Source: JBCCJA01 sp039045975
Lineage (GTDB): Bacteria > Planctomycetota > Planctomycetia > Planctomycetales > Planctomycetaceae
DNA length: 64,000 nt
Assembly (NCBI GenBank): GCA_039045975.1
Contig: JBCCJA010000010.1
Span: 13,194 to 77,193, forward strand
Reading direction: 5' to 3'
Made by a program: the position numbers and the translations under genes. Below the pieces are notes generated by a model that saw nothing but the letters and a program-made list of their open reading frames with translations, had not been told where the DNA came from and did not search any database. Shown here in pieces: positions 44,368 through 52,970 of the stretch (within the stretch, counting starts at the first letter, position 1; each line of letters starts with the position of its first letter).

Positions 44368-46163
44368 CGGCCGTCGCGGCCGTGCTGCTCGGCGTCGTCG
44401 GCTGTGCGACGACGCCGTCCGGCCCGTGGGCCGCCAAGGACCGCCCGGCCGACCACGTCATCGCAGACGCTTCCCCTTTGCGTCGCGTGGACGAGTCGGT
44501 TCCGACGGACCACGAACCGGCCGTCGCTGAGGAAGATGCCACCGGGAGCGTGGAGGCTGTCGCAGCCGCCGAGGTCGACACACAGGCCGATGCGGCCGAG
44601 TCGATCGTGCTGACGGCCGCGGAAGACTTCGAGCCGCCACAGATCTCAACACCGGTCGAGTACGGCGAGTCTGACAGCTCTGCCGCACCGCCGGCCGACT
44701 TCGATCCGGCCGACATAACGACGTCCCGCGTCGGTCCGACCGACTTCGCGGCCCTCCCGTTCGGCATGGCGCTGACGCTCCGAGACGTCGAAGCGTCGGT
44801 CCTGAGCGAACGGTTCCCGCCGCTCGTCGAGGCGATCAACAAGCGGACGATCGCGTACGGTGTGCAGCTCGCAGCCTCCGGCGAGTTCGACACGAAGCTA
44901 ACGTTCGACTCCGAGAATCAGGTCCTCGACTTCTACCCGAATTACCGGCAGAGCGCGGCGCTGAAGCAGCCGGTCTACGAGGGGGGCGAGGTCTTCGGCG
45001 GGTACCGCGTCGGCCGCGGCTTCTTCGAGCCCTGGCTGCAGGATCTACAGACCGACGACGGCGGCGAATTCAAGGTCGGCTTCATCAAGCCGTTGTGGCG
45101 GGACGTCGACATCGACGAGCGGCGGGCGGCGTTATGGCGGGCCGGGTTCGAGCGGCAGGCGGTCGAGTTCGAAGTCGCCCTCGACCGCATCGGCTTCCTG
45201 TTCGACGGGTCGATCGCCTATTGGGATTGGGTTACGGCAGGTCGGAACCTGCAGATCGCCGAGGACCTGCTTCAGATCGCGCGGACCCGCGACGAACGGC
45301 TGCGGACCCGCGTCGAAGTCGGGCAAGACGCCGAGAACAAGCTGATCGATAACCGGCGGCTGATCGTCAGCCGCGAGCAGAAGCTGATCGCCGCCGAGCA
45401 GAAGTTCGCCGAGTCGTCGGTGAAGCTGTCGATCTTCCTGCGGGACAACACCGGAGTGCCGATCCTGCCCGACAAGGGCCGGCTCCCGCAGATCCCGCCG
45501 CAGGACGCATGGACCGGCGCCCCGCCGGACGAGCTCGCGATCGCCGACGCCCTCGCCCGGCGTCCCGAAACCGCGTTGTTCAACGCGACGCGTCGGGCCT
45601 TCGAGGTCGACCTGAATCAGGCCCGGAACACGTTCCTGCCGAACCTCGACGCGAGCCTCGTCGCGTCGCAGGACATCGGCAGTCCGACGTCGTCGCTGGC
45701 CGACAAGTCTCCGTTCAGCTTCGAGGCGTTCCTGTTCTTTGAGACGCCGCTGCAGCGGCGAAAGGCACTCGGAAAGATCCGCGCTGTCGAGGGTAAGCTC
45801 GCGCAGCTGTCGGCGAAGCTGCAGTTCGCCCGGGACAAGATCACGGCCGAGGTGCGGGCGGCGCTCGTCGCGCTGGAGGCGGCCGCGGAGCAGATCGTGT
45901 TCGCGATCGAGAACCGAGACCTCGCCGCGGAACTGGCGGAGATCGAACGCCTCAACGAAGACGAGGGCGCGTCCGATCTGATCAACGTCAACATCCGCGA
46001 GCTGCAGGCGGCCGAGGCGGCGTTGTCGGTCAACGAGGCGATCCGCGACTACCGGATCGCGGAGGCGGCGTTGCGGGCCGCGGTCGGCCTGCAGAGCGTC
46101 GCCGACCCGCTCCCGACCGGCGTGCCGATCGCCCCGCTGCCGATCCCGGTGCTGCCGGAGTGA
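44205..46163 (+). CDS. TolC-family outer-membrane efflux lipoprotein (start uncertain)
   Basis: The only non-ATG start upstream of the lipobox is a GTG at 44205, inside the 3' end of the HlyD gene, which gives 652 residues. No ATG is available before the lipobox VVGC (Cys67), and the next ATG lies far inside. The true start may be another rare codon between 44205 and 44390. After a ~100-residue acidic linker the TolC domain begins near ALPFGMALTLRDVEASVL. It contains RARNTFLPNLDAS-type repeats (QARNTFLPNLDASLVASQD) and helical stretches KITAEVRAALVALEAAAEQI and DLINVNIRELQAAEAAL. It should form the outer-membrane channel for the ABC-HlyD pair. Confidence 0.75.
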   Translation: MGAPESGPVGIRTVAPAERIPAVGPPRRGRDDEVVGRRTAEGRQGAEAAQGQTLAAVAAVLLGVVGCATTPSGPWAAKDRPADHVIADASPLRRVDESVPTDHEPAVAEEDATGSVEAVAAAEVDTQADAAESIVLTAAEDFEPPQISTPVEYGESDSSAAPPADFDPADITTSRVGPTDFAALPFGMALTLRDVEASVLSERFPPLVEAINKRTIAYGVQLAASGEFDTKLTFDSENQVLDFYPNYRQSAALKQPVYEGGEVFGGYRVGRGFFEPWLQDLQTDDGGEFKVGFIKPLWRDVDIDERRAALWRAGFERQAVEFEVALDRIGFLFDGSIAYWDWVTAGRNLQIAEDLLQIARTRDERLRTRVEVGQDAENKLIDNRRLIVSREQKLIAAEQKFAESSVKLSIFLRDNTGVPILPDKGRLPQIPPQDAWTGAPPDELAIADALARRPETALFNATRRAFEVDLNQARNTFLPNLDASLVASQDIGSPTSSLADKSPFSFEAFLFFETPLQRRKALGKIRAVEGKLAQLSAKLQFARDKITAEVRAALVALEAAAEQIVFAIENRDLAAELAEIERLNEDEGASDLINVNIRELQAAEAALSVNEAIRDYRIAEAALRAAVGLQSVADPLPTGVPIAPLPIPVLPE

Positions 46164-46173
46164 TCTGTCCGCG

Positions 46174-46641
46174 CTACTCGGCGGCGATTTCGATCCGGCG
46201 GGCCGGGCCGCGGTCGACACGCGGCAGCGTGACTTTCAGCACGCCGTCTTTCATCGACGCCCCGATCCGCTCGTGATCGATCTGGTCGCTGAGGATGAAC
46301 GAGCGGACGAAGTCGCCGACCTCATACTCGGCATAACCGGCACGCCCCTCGACGGGGGCCGTCACGTGTCCGTAGAGCGTCAACTTGTTGTTCTGCACCT
46401 GTAGGTCGAGCGTCTCGACGGTCACGCCCGGCAGGTCGGCGACGAGGACGAGGCCGTCGTCGCTCTCGTAGATATCGATCGGCGGTTTGAAGAGCGGGCC
46501 CTCGGACGGCGGGGCCGCTTCCGGGGCGGTCTGTTCGTCGTCGGTCGCGGTGCGGAGGATCGGTGTCAGGCCCGCTTGGGGTGGAGTGGCCTCCGCGGGC
46601 GGTTCGACCGGTGCGTCGGGCGTTATCGGGTCTTCGCTCAT
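46174..46641 (-). CDS. Hsp20 family small heat-shock protein (second of pair)
   Basis: The ATG at 46641 overlaps the stop of the other Hsp20 gene (ATGA) and gives 155 residues; the longer frame upstream is antisense to nothing but lies inside that gene. A Pro/Glu-rich N-terminus (~55 residues) precedes the alpha-crystallin domain: PPIDIYESDDGLVLVADLPG, LQVQNNKLTLYGHV, YEVGDFVRSFILSDQI and GVLKVTLPRV. These are ATP-independent holdase chaperones in the cytoplasm. The C-terminal I-x-I type tail (RIEIAAE) is partly kept. It ends 10 nt from the convergent TolC stop. Confidence 0.85.
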   Translation of the reverse strand: MSEDPITPDAPVEPPAEATPPQAGLTPILRTATDDEQTAPEAAPPSEGPLFKPPIDIYESDDGLVLVADLPGVTVETLDLQVQNNKLTLYGHVTAPVEGRAGYAEYEVGDFVRSFILSDQIDHERIGASMKDGVLKVTLPRVDRGPARRIEIAAE

Positions 46642-47090
46642 GACGGCTCCTCGCCCGGGGTGACGCGGATCTGACGCGGTCGCGCTTCCGGGGCGCGGGG
46701 CAGGCGGATCTTCAAGACGCCGTGCGAGAAGCTCGCCGACATCTCGTCGGCGACGACCCGCTCCGGCAACGGCAGCGACCGCTTCCACGAGCCGCGGTAG
46801 CGTTCCGCCCGCAGATAGCGGGCGTCCTCGACGCCCTCGGGCGCGTCGCGTTTGCCGGCGAGCGTCAGCGTGCCGTCAATGACCGAGACGTCGAGGTCGG
46901 CCAGGGCCACGCCCGGCAGCTCCGCCGTGATCACGAACGCGTCGCCGTCTTCGTAGACGTTGACCGGCGGGAACGGCCGGCCGACGCGCCCGCCCGCCAT
47001 CGAGACCGAAACGGTCCTCAGGAGTTGGTCGACCTCACGCTCCAGATCGCGGAGCGGGTCCCAGTCTCGGCGGAGGCGATAAATCGGCAT
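46638..47090 (-). CDS. Hsp20 family small heat-shock protein (first of pair)
   Basis: I prefer the ATG at 47090 (150 residues, MPIYRLRRDWDPLRDLEREV); an in-frame TTG at 47108 is possible. The alpha-crystallin domain runs from PPVNVYEDGDAFVITAELPG through DVSVIDGTLTLAGKR to GSWKRSLPLPERV and GVLKIRLPRAPEARPRQI, with an I-x-V-like C-terminus. The N-terminal RDWDPLRDLEREVDQLLR is typical of bacterial Hsp20. It is the first gene of a two-gene unit coupled by ATGA. The divergent spacer to coaD (47091-47285) has an AT-rich patch at about 47145-47172, a likely promoter zone without a clear motif. Confidence 0.87.
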   Translation of the reverse strand: MPIYRLRRDWDPLRDLEREVDQLLRTVSVSMAGGRVGRPFPPVNVYEDGDAFVITAELPGVALADLDVSVIDGTLTLAGKRDAPEGVEDARYLRAERYRGSWKRSLPLPERVVADEMSASFSHGVLKIRLPRAPEARPRQIRVTPGEEPS

Positions 47091-47285
47091 ACGGATCGAA
47101 GGCTGCAAGACTCGCGCCGGACCGCGTGACGTCAGAGGCGGACTGCAAACCTTTATCAGAAAATAACTTACAGCGGCAGCACGGGCTCGCGAATGTCGGG
47201 CCCGGCCGTTTTGGCAGGTCCGACGCGCGGCGACCGGCCCCGATCGCTAGATTTCTCATGCCCTCCGGACCTACGGCCGCCGCCC

Positions 47286-47795
47286 GTGTCGCTCGATCCC
47301 CGCCACGCCGTCTACGCCGGCAGCTTCGACCCGCCGACGGCCGGGCACCTAGACCTGATCCGCCGTGGGGCCGCGTTGTTCGGCCGCCTGACGGTCGCCG
47401 TCGGGGTGAACCCCGATAAGCAGACGCTGATGACCGCCGACGAGCGGGTCACGCTACTCGAAGAATTGACGGCCGGAATCGACAACGTCCGAGTCGGCTC
47501 GTTCAGTGGATTGACGGTCGATTTCGTGCGGGACGAAGGGGCCGCCGTCATGCTCCGCGGGCTGCGGGGTCTGGCCGACATCGAACTCGAGCTGACGATG
47601 TCGCTGACGAACCGCAGCCTCGCGCCCGACATCGAGACCGTCTTCCTCATGGCGAACGCCGAATACACGCACATCTCGAGCACGCTGATTAAGCAGATCG
47701 CCAAGCTCGGCGGGCCCGGGGTGACCGGGCAACTGCGAGAACTCGTGCCCGCCCCGGTCGTCGCGCCGCTGCTGGCGAAGTATCACGGTGAGTGA
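47286..47795 (+). CDS. coaD: Phosphopantetheine adenylyltransferase
   Basis: CoaD makes dephospho-CoA from 4'-phosphopantetheine and ATP. I choose the GTG at 47286 (169 residues, close to the usual ~160); the frame is open upstream but without conserved sequence. The nucleotidyltransferase motif YAGSFDPPTAGHLDLI with the T/HxGH element is intact, and so are LTVAVGVNPDKQTL, LRGLRGLADIELELTMSLTN and the ISSTLIKQIAKLGG motif. The Arg in LRGLRG and the Ser-Ser-Thr loop bind ATP. It is divergent from the Hsp20 pair. A hairpin with a T-rich tail follows at 47810-47832. Confidence 0.95.
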   Translation: MSLDPRHAVYAGSFDPPTAGHLDLIRRGAALFGRLTVAVGVNPDKQTLMTADERVTLLEELTAGIDNVRVGSFSGLTVDFVRDEGAAVMLRGLRGLADIELELTMSLTNRSLAPDIETVFLMANAEYTHISSTLIKQIAKLGGPGVTGQLRELVPAPVVAPLLAKYHGE

Positions 47796-47809
47796 TTAAC
47801 GCCCTTATG

Positions 47810-47832
47810 AGCCCGCGGCGCGGGCTTATTTT
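47810..47832 (+). terminator. Rho-independent terminator after coaD
   Basis: AGCCCGC (47810-47816) pairs with GCGGGCT (47820-47826) across GGC, followed by TATTTTC. It lies 14 nt after the coaD stop and 25 nt before the next start. Confidence 0.75.
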
Positions 47833-47856
47833 CGAACCTTCGAAGAGATCCTCACG

Positions 47857-48447
47857 ATGGTCAAAACCGCGTCGACGATGCTGCCGCTCGGCACCGCCGC
47901 TCCCGAGTTCTCTTTGCCGAACATCGACGGCTCGACCGTGTCGCTGGGCGACTACGCCGGCAAGCCGCTGCTGGTGATGTTCATCTGCAACCACTGTCCG
48001 TTCGTGAAACACCTGCGGTCGGCTCTCGCCGACTTCGGTAAGGAGTACGGCGGGAAGGGGCTCGGGGTCGTCGCGATCAGCTCGAACGACGTCGCCAACT
48101 ACCCCGACGACTCGTTCGAGAAGATGAAAGAAGAGGCCGCCGACGCCGGCTACACCTTCGCCTATCTCTACGACGAGTCGCAGGCGATCGCGAAAGCCTA
48201 CACCGCCGCCTGCACCCCCGACTTCTTTCTGTTCGACGGCGAACACGACCTCGTCTACCGCGGCCAGTTCGACGACAGCCTCCCCTCGAACGGCGTCGAC
48301 ATCACCGGCACCGACCTACGGGCGGCCTGCGACGCAGTCCTCGCCGGCGACGAGGTCGACCCGATGCAGAAGCCCTCGATCGGCTGCAACATCAAGTGGA
48401 TTGAGGGGAGCGCCCCCGATTACTTCACGGGGCAGCCGGCGGTTTGA
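47857..48447 (+). CDS. Thioredoxin-fold (AhpC/TSA-like) protein
   Basis: This 196-residue protein has the redoxin pattern: LGTAAPEFSLPNIDGSTVSL, LLVMFICNHCPFVKHL and the later VAISSNDVANYPDDSFEKM. The CNHC pair (about residues 46-49) sits in the place of the thioredoxin CxxC, so it is probably a thiol-disulfide or peroxide-reducing protein. Further on, YDESQAIAKAYTAACTPDFF with the cis-Pro region and the C-terminal SIGCNIKWI are family segments of a widespread unnamed redoxin group. No signal peptide is present, so it is cytoplasmic. It converges on ridA with a long inverted repeat in between. Confidence 0.87.
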   Translation: MVKTASTMLPLGTAAPEFSLPNIDGSTVSLGDYAGKPLLVMFICNHCPFVKHLRSALADFGKEYGGKGLGVVAISSNDVANYPDDSFEKMKEEAADAGYTFAYLYDESQAIAKAYTAACTPDFFLFDGEHDLVYRGQFDDSLPSNGVDITGTDLRAACDAVLAGDEVDPMQKPSIGCNIKWIEGSAPDYFTGQPAV

Positions 48448-48454
48448 GAGGGCC

Positions 48455-48544
48455 GTAGGGTCCGCTGTGCGGACCGTGCCGAAATAGGTGGAGCCGTCGA
48501 CTAGGCGCGAAGTCGCAGAGGGTGGTCCGCACAGCGGACCCTAC
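48455..48544. repeat. GTAG-headed inverted pair, 21-bp perfect arms
   Basis: Arms at 48455-48475 and 48524-48544 are perfect reverse complements around a 48-nt spacer. After GTAG each arm forms GGTCCGC-TGT-GCGGACC, a 7-bp stem. The right arm overlaps the end of the minus-strand RidA gene, whose stop codon TAG is the TAG of the arm's GTAG. The layout matches a REP pair. Confidence 0.75.
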
Positions 48545-48990
48545 GACATCGCCTCGAAGATCGCCTCGATCTCCACCGCCACGCCCAACGGCAATGCCGC
48601 CACGCCGACCGCTGACCGGGCCGACCGGCCGGCTTCGCCGAACGCCGTGATCAGCATCGAGCTGCAGCCGTTCATGACTTGCGGCTGGTCGTCGAAGTCG
48701 GGCGTCGAGGCGACGAAGCCGACCGCCTTGACCACGCGGGCGACCTTGTCGAGCGAGCCCAGCTCGCGGCGGACCGTCGCGAGCAACGCCAGCGTCGCCT
48801 GGCGGGCGGCCCGTTGGCCGTCGGCGACGTCGAGCCCGTCGCCGAGCCGGCCCTTCGTCGTCGAGATGTGCCCCGACAGGTGCAGCAGGTCGCCGACGCG
48901 AACGACCGGGACGTACAGCCCGGCCGGCTTCGGTGGGTCGGGCAGGTCGAAGCCCTCGGCGGCGAGGCGGGCTTCCGGCGTATCGGACAT
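48541..48990 (-). CDS. RidA/YjgF/YER057c family protein
   Basis: RidA proteins hydrolyse reactive enamine/imine intermediates. I use the ATG at 48990 (149 residues); a GTG at 48999 overlaps the upstream stop by GTGA and could also be used. The segments LPDPPKPAGLYVPVVRVGD, LLHLSGHISTT, ALLATVRRELGSLDKVARVV and AVGVAALPLGVAVEIEAIFE are diagnostic. The length and the GxxxPPPxAxY-like start place it in the YjgF-like (not canonical short RidA) branch; the catalytic Arg of canonical RidA is not obvious, and the AVGVAALPLG segment differs from RxxVxxxxLP. The function may therefore differ. The stop codon lies inside the GTAG repeat arm. Confidence 0.85.
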   Translation of the reverse strand: MSDTPEARLAAEGFDLPDPPKPAGLYVPVVRVGDLLHLSGHISTTKGRLGDGLDVADGQRAARQATLALLATVRRELGSLDKVARVVKAVGFVASTPDFDDQPQVMNGCSSMLITAFGEAGRSARSAVGVAALPLGVAVEIEAIFEAMS

Positions 48991-48995
48991 GGCGG

Positions 48996-50684
48996 TCACT
49001 CGAAGGCGGAGAAGTCGAAGGCCGACACCTGTCCGTCGGCCGGCCCCGGCGGGTCGGTCACGGTCAGGGCCGTCACGGCCCGCTCGCCGTCGGTCGTAAC
49101 CGAAACCGACGCGTCGCCCGTCGTTTCGGCGACGAGTTCGAGCGTGAACTCGGTCGGGCCCGACACGTCGGCGGCGTAGATCGTCGCGGTCGGCTGACGC
49201 GACGCGGTCAACTTCAGGCCGGCGACGTCTTGCAGCCTCAGCGTTTTCGGCACGGCGATACGGACCGGGCCTACGCGGCCGAACGGGCTCGCGCCCGGAT
49301 CGACGCGGCCGGCGAGCCGGACGCGGGTGCCGACCGGGACGTCACGCCGGTCGCTGTCGAGGCCGATCGTGACGATCTCCGGCTTCGGCGGGTCGACGAC
49401 GGTGAACTTCGGGGCGAGTTCGGCGACGGCCCCGTCGGCCGAGTCGAAGCGGACCGCGCCGTCGGCGGCCAACGCGTCGGCCGCGGCCCACTCGATCGTG
49501 AACGACGCAGACTCGCCCGGCTTCAGACGCCCGACGTCCCACGCGACCGTACCGGTCGGCGGGTCGAACGACGCCGCCTCGGGCGTGCTGATAACCGTCA
49601 CGCCCGCCGGGAGGCGCTCGACGAGCCGGGAGGTGTCGATGACACGTCGCGACTCGTTCTTGACGGTCGTGACCGAACGGGCGATCTCGCCGGCGACGAC
49701 GTCACGCGGCTGGTCGCGTGTGACGGAGATCGGCGTGCCGGCCGTCGTGAGCGTCGCGGCGGTCTCGGACCGCATGCCGCCGGCGGCGACGAGTTCGATC
49801 GGGATCTCGAACGTCCCGGCACGCGTCGGCCGGACGGCGACACGCACGGTCGTTTCGGCCCCGGCGGCAAGCGTCCCGACGCTGTGCTCGACGACGGAGC
49901 CGGCGTGGTGTTCGAGTCCGGGCGGGAGGGCGGCCCGCAGCAAGACGTCGGTCGCGTCGGCCCGGCCGGTGTTCCGCGCCGTGACGACGAACTCGACCGG
50001 CGTGCCGACCGCGGCCGGATCGATCGGGCCTGTCGTCAACGCCAGCGCGGGCGAGACGACTTCGGTCCGTGACGAAACTTCTGAGACGAAACTCGCCGTC
50101 GCGACGCTGCCGACCGTGCCCGCCGTCAGCGGCGTGACTTTGACCCGCACGACCCGGTCGGCGCCCGGCGCGAGCGTGCCGACGTCCCACACGAGCGTTT
50201 TCCCTTCGAGTCGCGCCTGCGGGTTGGTCCCCTCCAACCGCGTGCCGCGGGGTACGAGGTCTTCGATGACGACGCCGGCCGCCGGCTCGTCGCCGACGTT
50301 TTTGACCGAGATCTCGTACACATAGGCCCGACCGACGGCGACCCGTGGCGGTGCCTGTTTCGCGACCTTCAGCGACGCCGACCGGGAGGAAACAACACCG
50401 GCCCCGGGCGCGACGCCGACCCCGAGGAGGTCGTCCTGTCGAAACGGCGCCGGGTCATCGCGGCGTCCGGGATAGACCGGCGGGGCCGGCCGCCCGTTGT
50501 CGAACTCGATCGCCTCGGCCGGGACGACGCGGTCGTCGCGTCGTGGCGGGTCGTCCCAGACGTCCGGGCCGGCGTCGGCCGGGACGTCGAACTGGAAGAG
50601 GAGGGCGTCACCCTCTTGCGCCACGGCCGGCACGCCGACGAGACAGACCGACGCGGCGAACAGGCGGTAGACACGGCGGGTCAT
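48996..50684 (-). CDS. Secreted DUF11-repeat protein
   Basis: The ATG at 50684 has GGAG 7 nt before it and gives 562 residues beginning MTRRVYRLFAASVCLVGVPA, a signal peptide cut near AVAQ. Three DUF11/Ig-like units follow from about residue 100. Each has a YxFTVxNxGD-type start (AYVYEISVKNVGDEPAAGVV, FVVTARNTGRADATDVLLRA, RSVTTVKNESRRVIDTSRLV) and a LPxGxxxxxTP turn (RLPAGVTVISTPEAASFDPP). Such tandem domains occur in bacterial cell-surface and secreted proteins. A low-complexity linker (residues 25-95) precedes them. It lies upstream of ridA and divergent from ppk. Confidence 0.8.
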   Translation of the reverse strand: MTRRVYRLFAASVCLVGVPAVAQEGDALLFQFDVPADAGPDVWDDPPRRDDRVVPAEAIEFDNGRPAPPVYPGRRDDPAPFRQDDLLGVGVAPGAGVVSSRSASLKVAKQAPPRVAVGRAYVYEISVKNVGDEPAAGVVIEDLVPRGTRLEGTNPQARLEGKTLVWDVGTLAPGADRVVRVKVTPLTAGTVGSVATASFVSEVSSRTEVVSPALALTTGPIDPAAVGTPVEFVVTARNTGRADATDVLLRAALPPGLEHHAGSVVEHSVGTLAAGAETTVRVAVRPTRAGTFEIPIELVAAGGMRSETAATLTTAGTPISVTRDQPRDVVAGEIARSVTTVKNESRRVIDTSRLVERLPAGVTVISTPEAASFDPPTGTVAWDVGRLKPGESASFTIEWAAADALAADGAVRFDSADGAVAELAPKFTVVDPPKPEIVTIGLDSDRRDVPVGTRVRLAGRVDPGASPFGRVGPVRIAVPKTLRLQDVAGLKLTASRQPTATIYAADVSGPTEFTLELVAETTGDASVSVTTDGERAVTALTVTDPPGPADGQVSAFDFSAFE

Positions 50685-50855
50685 CGTCACGCTCCGTCGG
50701 ATCGCTCCCGACGGGTCCTCCCGCCGGGTTGAGACCGTTGCTCCATAACCGATCTCCGCCGTCCGAGGAAGATCGTCCCGCCGTCGCGGCCGATCGCAGG
50801 GTGCCGATGTGCTATCCTCGCGGCCGCCGCACCCGCCCCAGCTCCCGCGCCGCCC

Positions 50856-52970
50856 GTGTCCGAAGTCCGCTTCACCAACCGCGAGCTGAGCTGGCTGGAA
50901 TTCAACCAGCGCGTCCTCGACGAAGCCGCCGACGAGACGATCCCGCCGCTCGAACGCCTCAAGTTCCTGGCGATCACGGCCGCCAACCTGCACGAGTTCT
51001 TCATGGTCCGCGTCGGCGGGCTGATCGGACTCGCCCGGGCCGGAGCGGGCGGTCGCGACCCGTCGGGCCGGACGCCGGCCGAACAGCTCGCCGCGATCCG
51101 GGCCCGCGTCGCGGAGATGAACGACGACCAATACGCCCTCTTCGCCGACCTGTCGGCGACGCTCGCCGAGTCGGGCATCCGCCGTCTCCTGCCGGGCGAA
51201 CTCGACGAACGGGGGGAACGCGTCATTGAGCGTCTGTTCGAGAACGAGATCCTCGGCGTCGCCTCGCCGCTCGCGTTCGGGTCGGTCGACGAGCCGCTCG
51301 AGCCGACACCGCGGCTGAAACCGGGGCGGCTGCATATCGCGGTCCGGCTCTCGGCGGCGGCCGACGCGGACGGCGGTTCGGCCGAGCGGTTCGCCGTCGT
51401 CCCGATCGAGACGCCGGCGGAGCGTTTCGTGACCGTCCCGGCCGGCGGCCGATACGCCTACGTGCTGCTCGAAGACGTCGTCCGGGCCCGACTCGGACGC
51501 TTCTTCGGCGAAGATATCGTCGTCGAGGCGAAGGCGTTCCGGGCCGCCTTCAACGCCGACATGGCCGTCCGCGAGGACGCCGCGTCCGACCTGCTCGAGG
51601 CGATGCGGGACGTGCTGTCGGCAAGAAACGACAGTTACTGCGTGCGGCTCGAGATCGAGTCCGGGGCGTCCCCGGAGTTGCTCGGCTTCCTACGCGACCG
51701 GCTCGAGGTCGACCCGGACGACGTCGCCGAGGTCGACGGGCCGGTCGACCTGTCGTCGTTCTTCACGGTCGCGGAGGCGGGCGGGTTCGACCAACTCCGC
51801 TACCCGGCGTGGCCGCCGCAGGACGCCCCGGCGGTTGACCCGGGAGGTTCGATCTTCGAATCGATCGCGTCCGAGGACGTGCTGCTGATCCACCCGTACG
51901 AGAGCTTCGACCCGGTCGTCCGCCTCGTCACCGAAGCCGCCGACGACCCGGACGTCATCGCCGTCAAACAGATCCTGTACCGCACAAGCAAGAACAGCCC
52001 GATCGTCGCCGCGCTCGCCCGCGCCGCCCGCAACGGCAAGACGGTCACCGTGCTCGTCGAACTGAAAGCGCGCTTCGACGAGGCGCGGAACATCGGCTGG
52101 GCGGAACGGCTGGAGCAGGACGGCGTCCGCGTGCTGTACGGCGTCCGCGGGCTGAAGACGCACGCGAAGACCTGCCTCGTCGTCCGCCGCGAGTCGCAGG
52201 GCGTGCGGCGGTTCGTCCACTTCGGTACCGGCAACTACAACGAGCGGACGTCACGGATTTACGGCGACGTCAGTCTGCTGACCACCGACGAAGACCTCGC
52301 CGCCGACGTCGTCGCGTTCTTCAACGCGATCACCGGCTATTCCGAGCCGCGGGCGTACCGCAAGATCGCGGCGGCGCCGCACGGCCTGCGGCCGCGGCTG
52401 GTCGAACTGATCGACGCCGCAACGCTGCGGTCCCGCCAGGGCCGGCCGAGCCGCATCCGCGCGAAATTTAATTCCCTCGTCGACACCGACATGATCGGCT
52501 GCCTCTACGAGGCGTCGCGTGCCGGGGTGAAGATTGACCTGAATATCCGCGGCATCTGCTGCCTGCGTCCAGGCGTGCCCGGGCTCAGCGAGAACATCCG
52601 CGTCGTCAGCGTCATCGACCGCTATCTGGAACACGCGCGGATCTTCGAGTTCGATTACGACGGCGAACTGAAGGTGTTCATTTCGAGCGCCGACTGGATG
52701 ACGCGGAACCTCGACCGGCGGGTCGAGCTACTCGTCCCGATCGAGAAGCCGGCCCACGTCCGCCGCCTCGGCCGCGTGCTCGACGCGTACTTCACCGACC
52801 GTGCCAAGGGCCGCGAGCTGACCCCCGACGGCGGCTACCTCCCGCCCGCCGGCGACGCCGCGACGCGGAGCCAAGAGCTGCTGCACTTCGAGGCGGTCGA
52901 GGCGGCCCGACGTGCGGAGCTGTCGCGACCGACGATGTTCGACGCCTACCGGGCCGGGGACGAGGCGTGA
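50856..52970 (+). CDS. ppk: Polyphosphate kinase 1
   Basis: PPK1 polymerises phosphate from ATP. The 704-residue protein starts at GTG (50856); RFTNRELSWLEFNQRVLDEA is the classic N-terminus. The middle contains HPYESFDPVVRLVTEAADDP. The phosphotransfer domain shows the active His436 in GLKTHAKTCLVV, the LKARFDEARNIGWAERLE loop, and HFGTGNYNERTSRIYGDVSL. The C-terminal IDRYLEHARIFEFDY is intact. The stop overlaps the GTG of sixA (GTGA). The gene is divergent from the DUF11 gene, 171 nt away. Confidence 0.96.
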   Translation: MSEVRFTNRELSWLEFNQRVLDEAADETIPPLERLKFLAITAANLHEFFMVRVGGLIGLARAGAGGRDPSGRTPAEQLAAIRARVAEMNDDQYALFADLSATLAESGIRRLLPGELDERGERVIERLFENEILGVASPLAFGSVDEPLEPTPRLKPGRLHIAVRLSAAADADGGSAERFAVVPIETPAERFVTVPAGGRYAYVLLEDVVRARLGRFFGEDIVVEAKAFRAAFNADMAVREDAASDLLEAMRDVLSARNDSYCVRLEIESGASPELLGFLRDRLEVDPDDVAEVDGPVDLSSFFTVAEAGGFDQLRYPAWPPQDAPAVDPGGSIFESIASEDVLLIHPYESFDPVVRLVTEAADDPDVIAVKQILYRTSKNSPIVAALARAARNGKTVTVLVELKARFDEARNIGWAERLEQDGVRVLYGVRGLKTHAKTCLVVRRESQGVRRFVHFGTGNYNERTSRIYGDVSLLTTDEDLAADVVAFFNAITGYSEPRAYRKIAAAPHGLRPRLVELIDAATLRSRQGRPSRIRAKFNSLVDTDMIGCLYEASRAGVKIDLNIRGICCLRPGVPGLSENIRVVSVIDRYLEHARIFEFDYDGELKVFISSADWMTRNLDRRVELLVPIEKPAHVRRLGRVLDAYFTDRAKGRELTPDGGYLPPAGDAATRSQELLHFEAVEAARRAELSRPTMFDAYRAGDEA

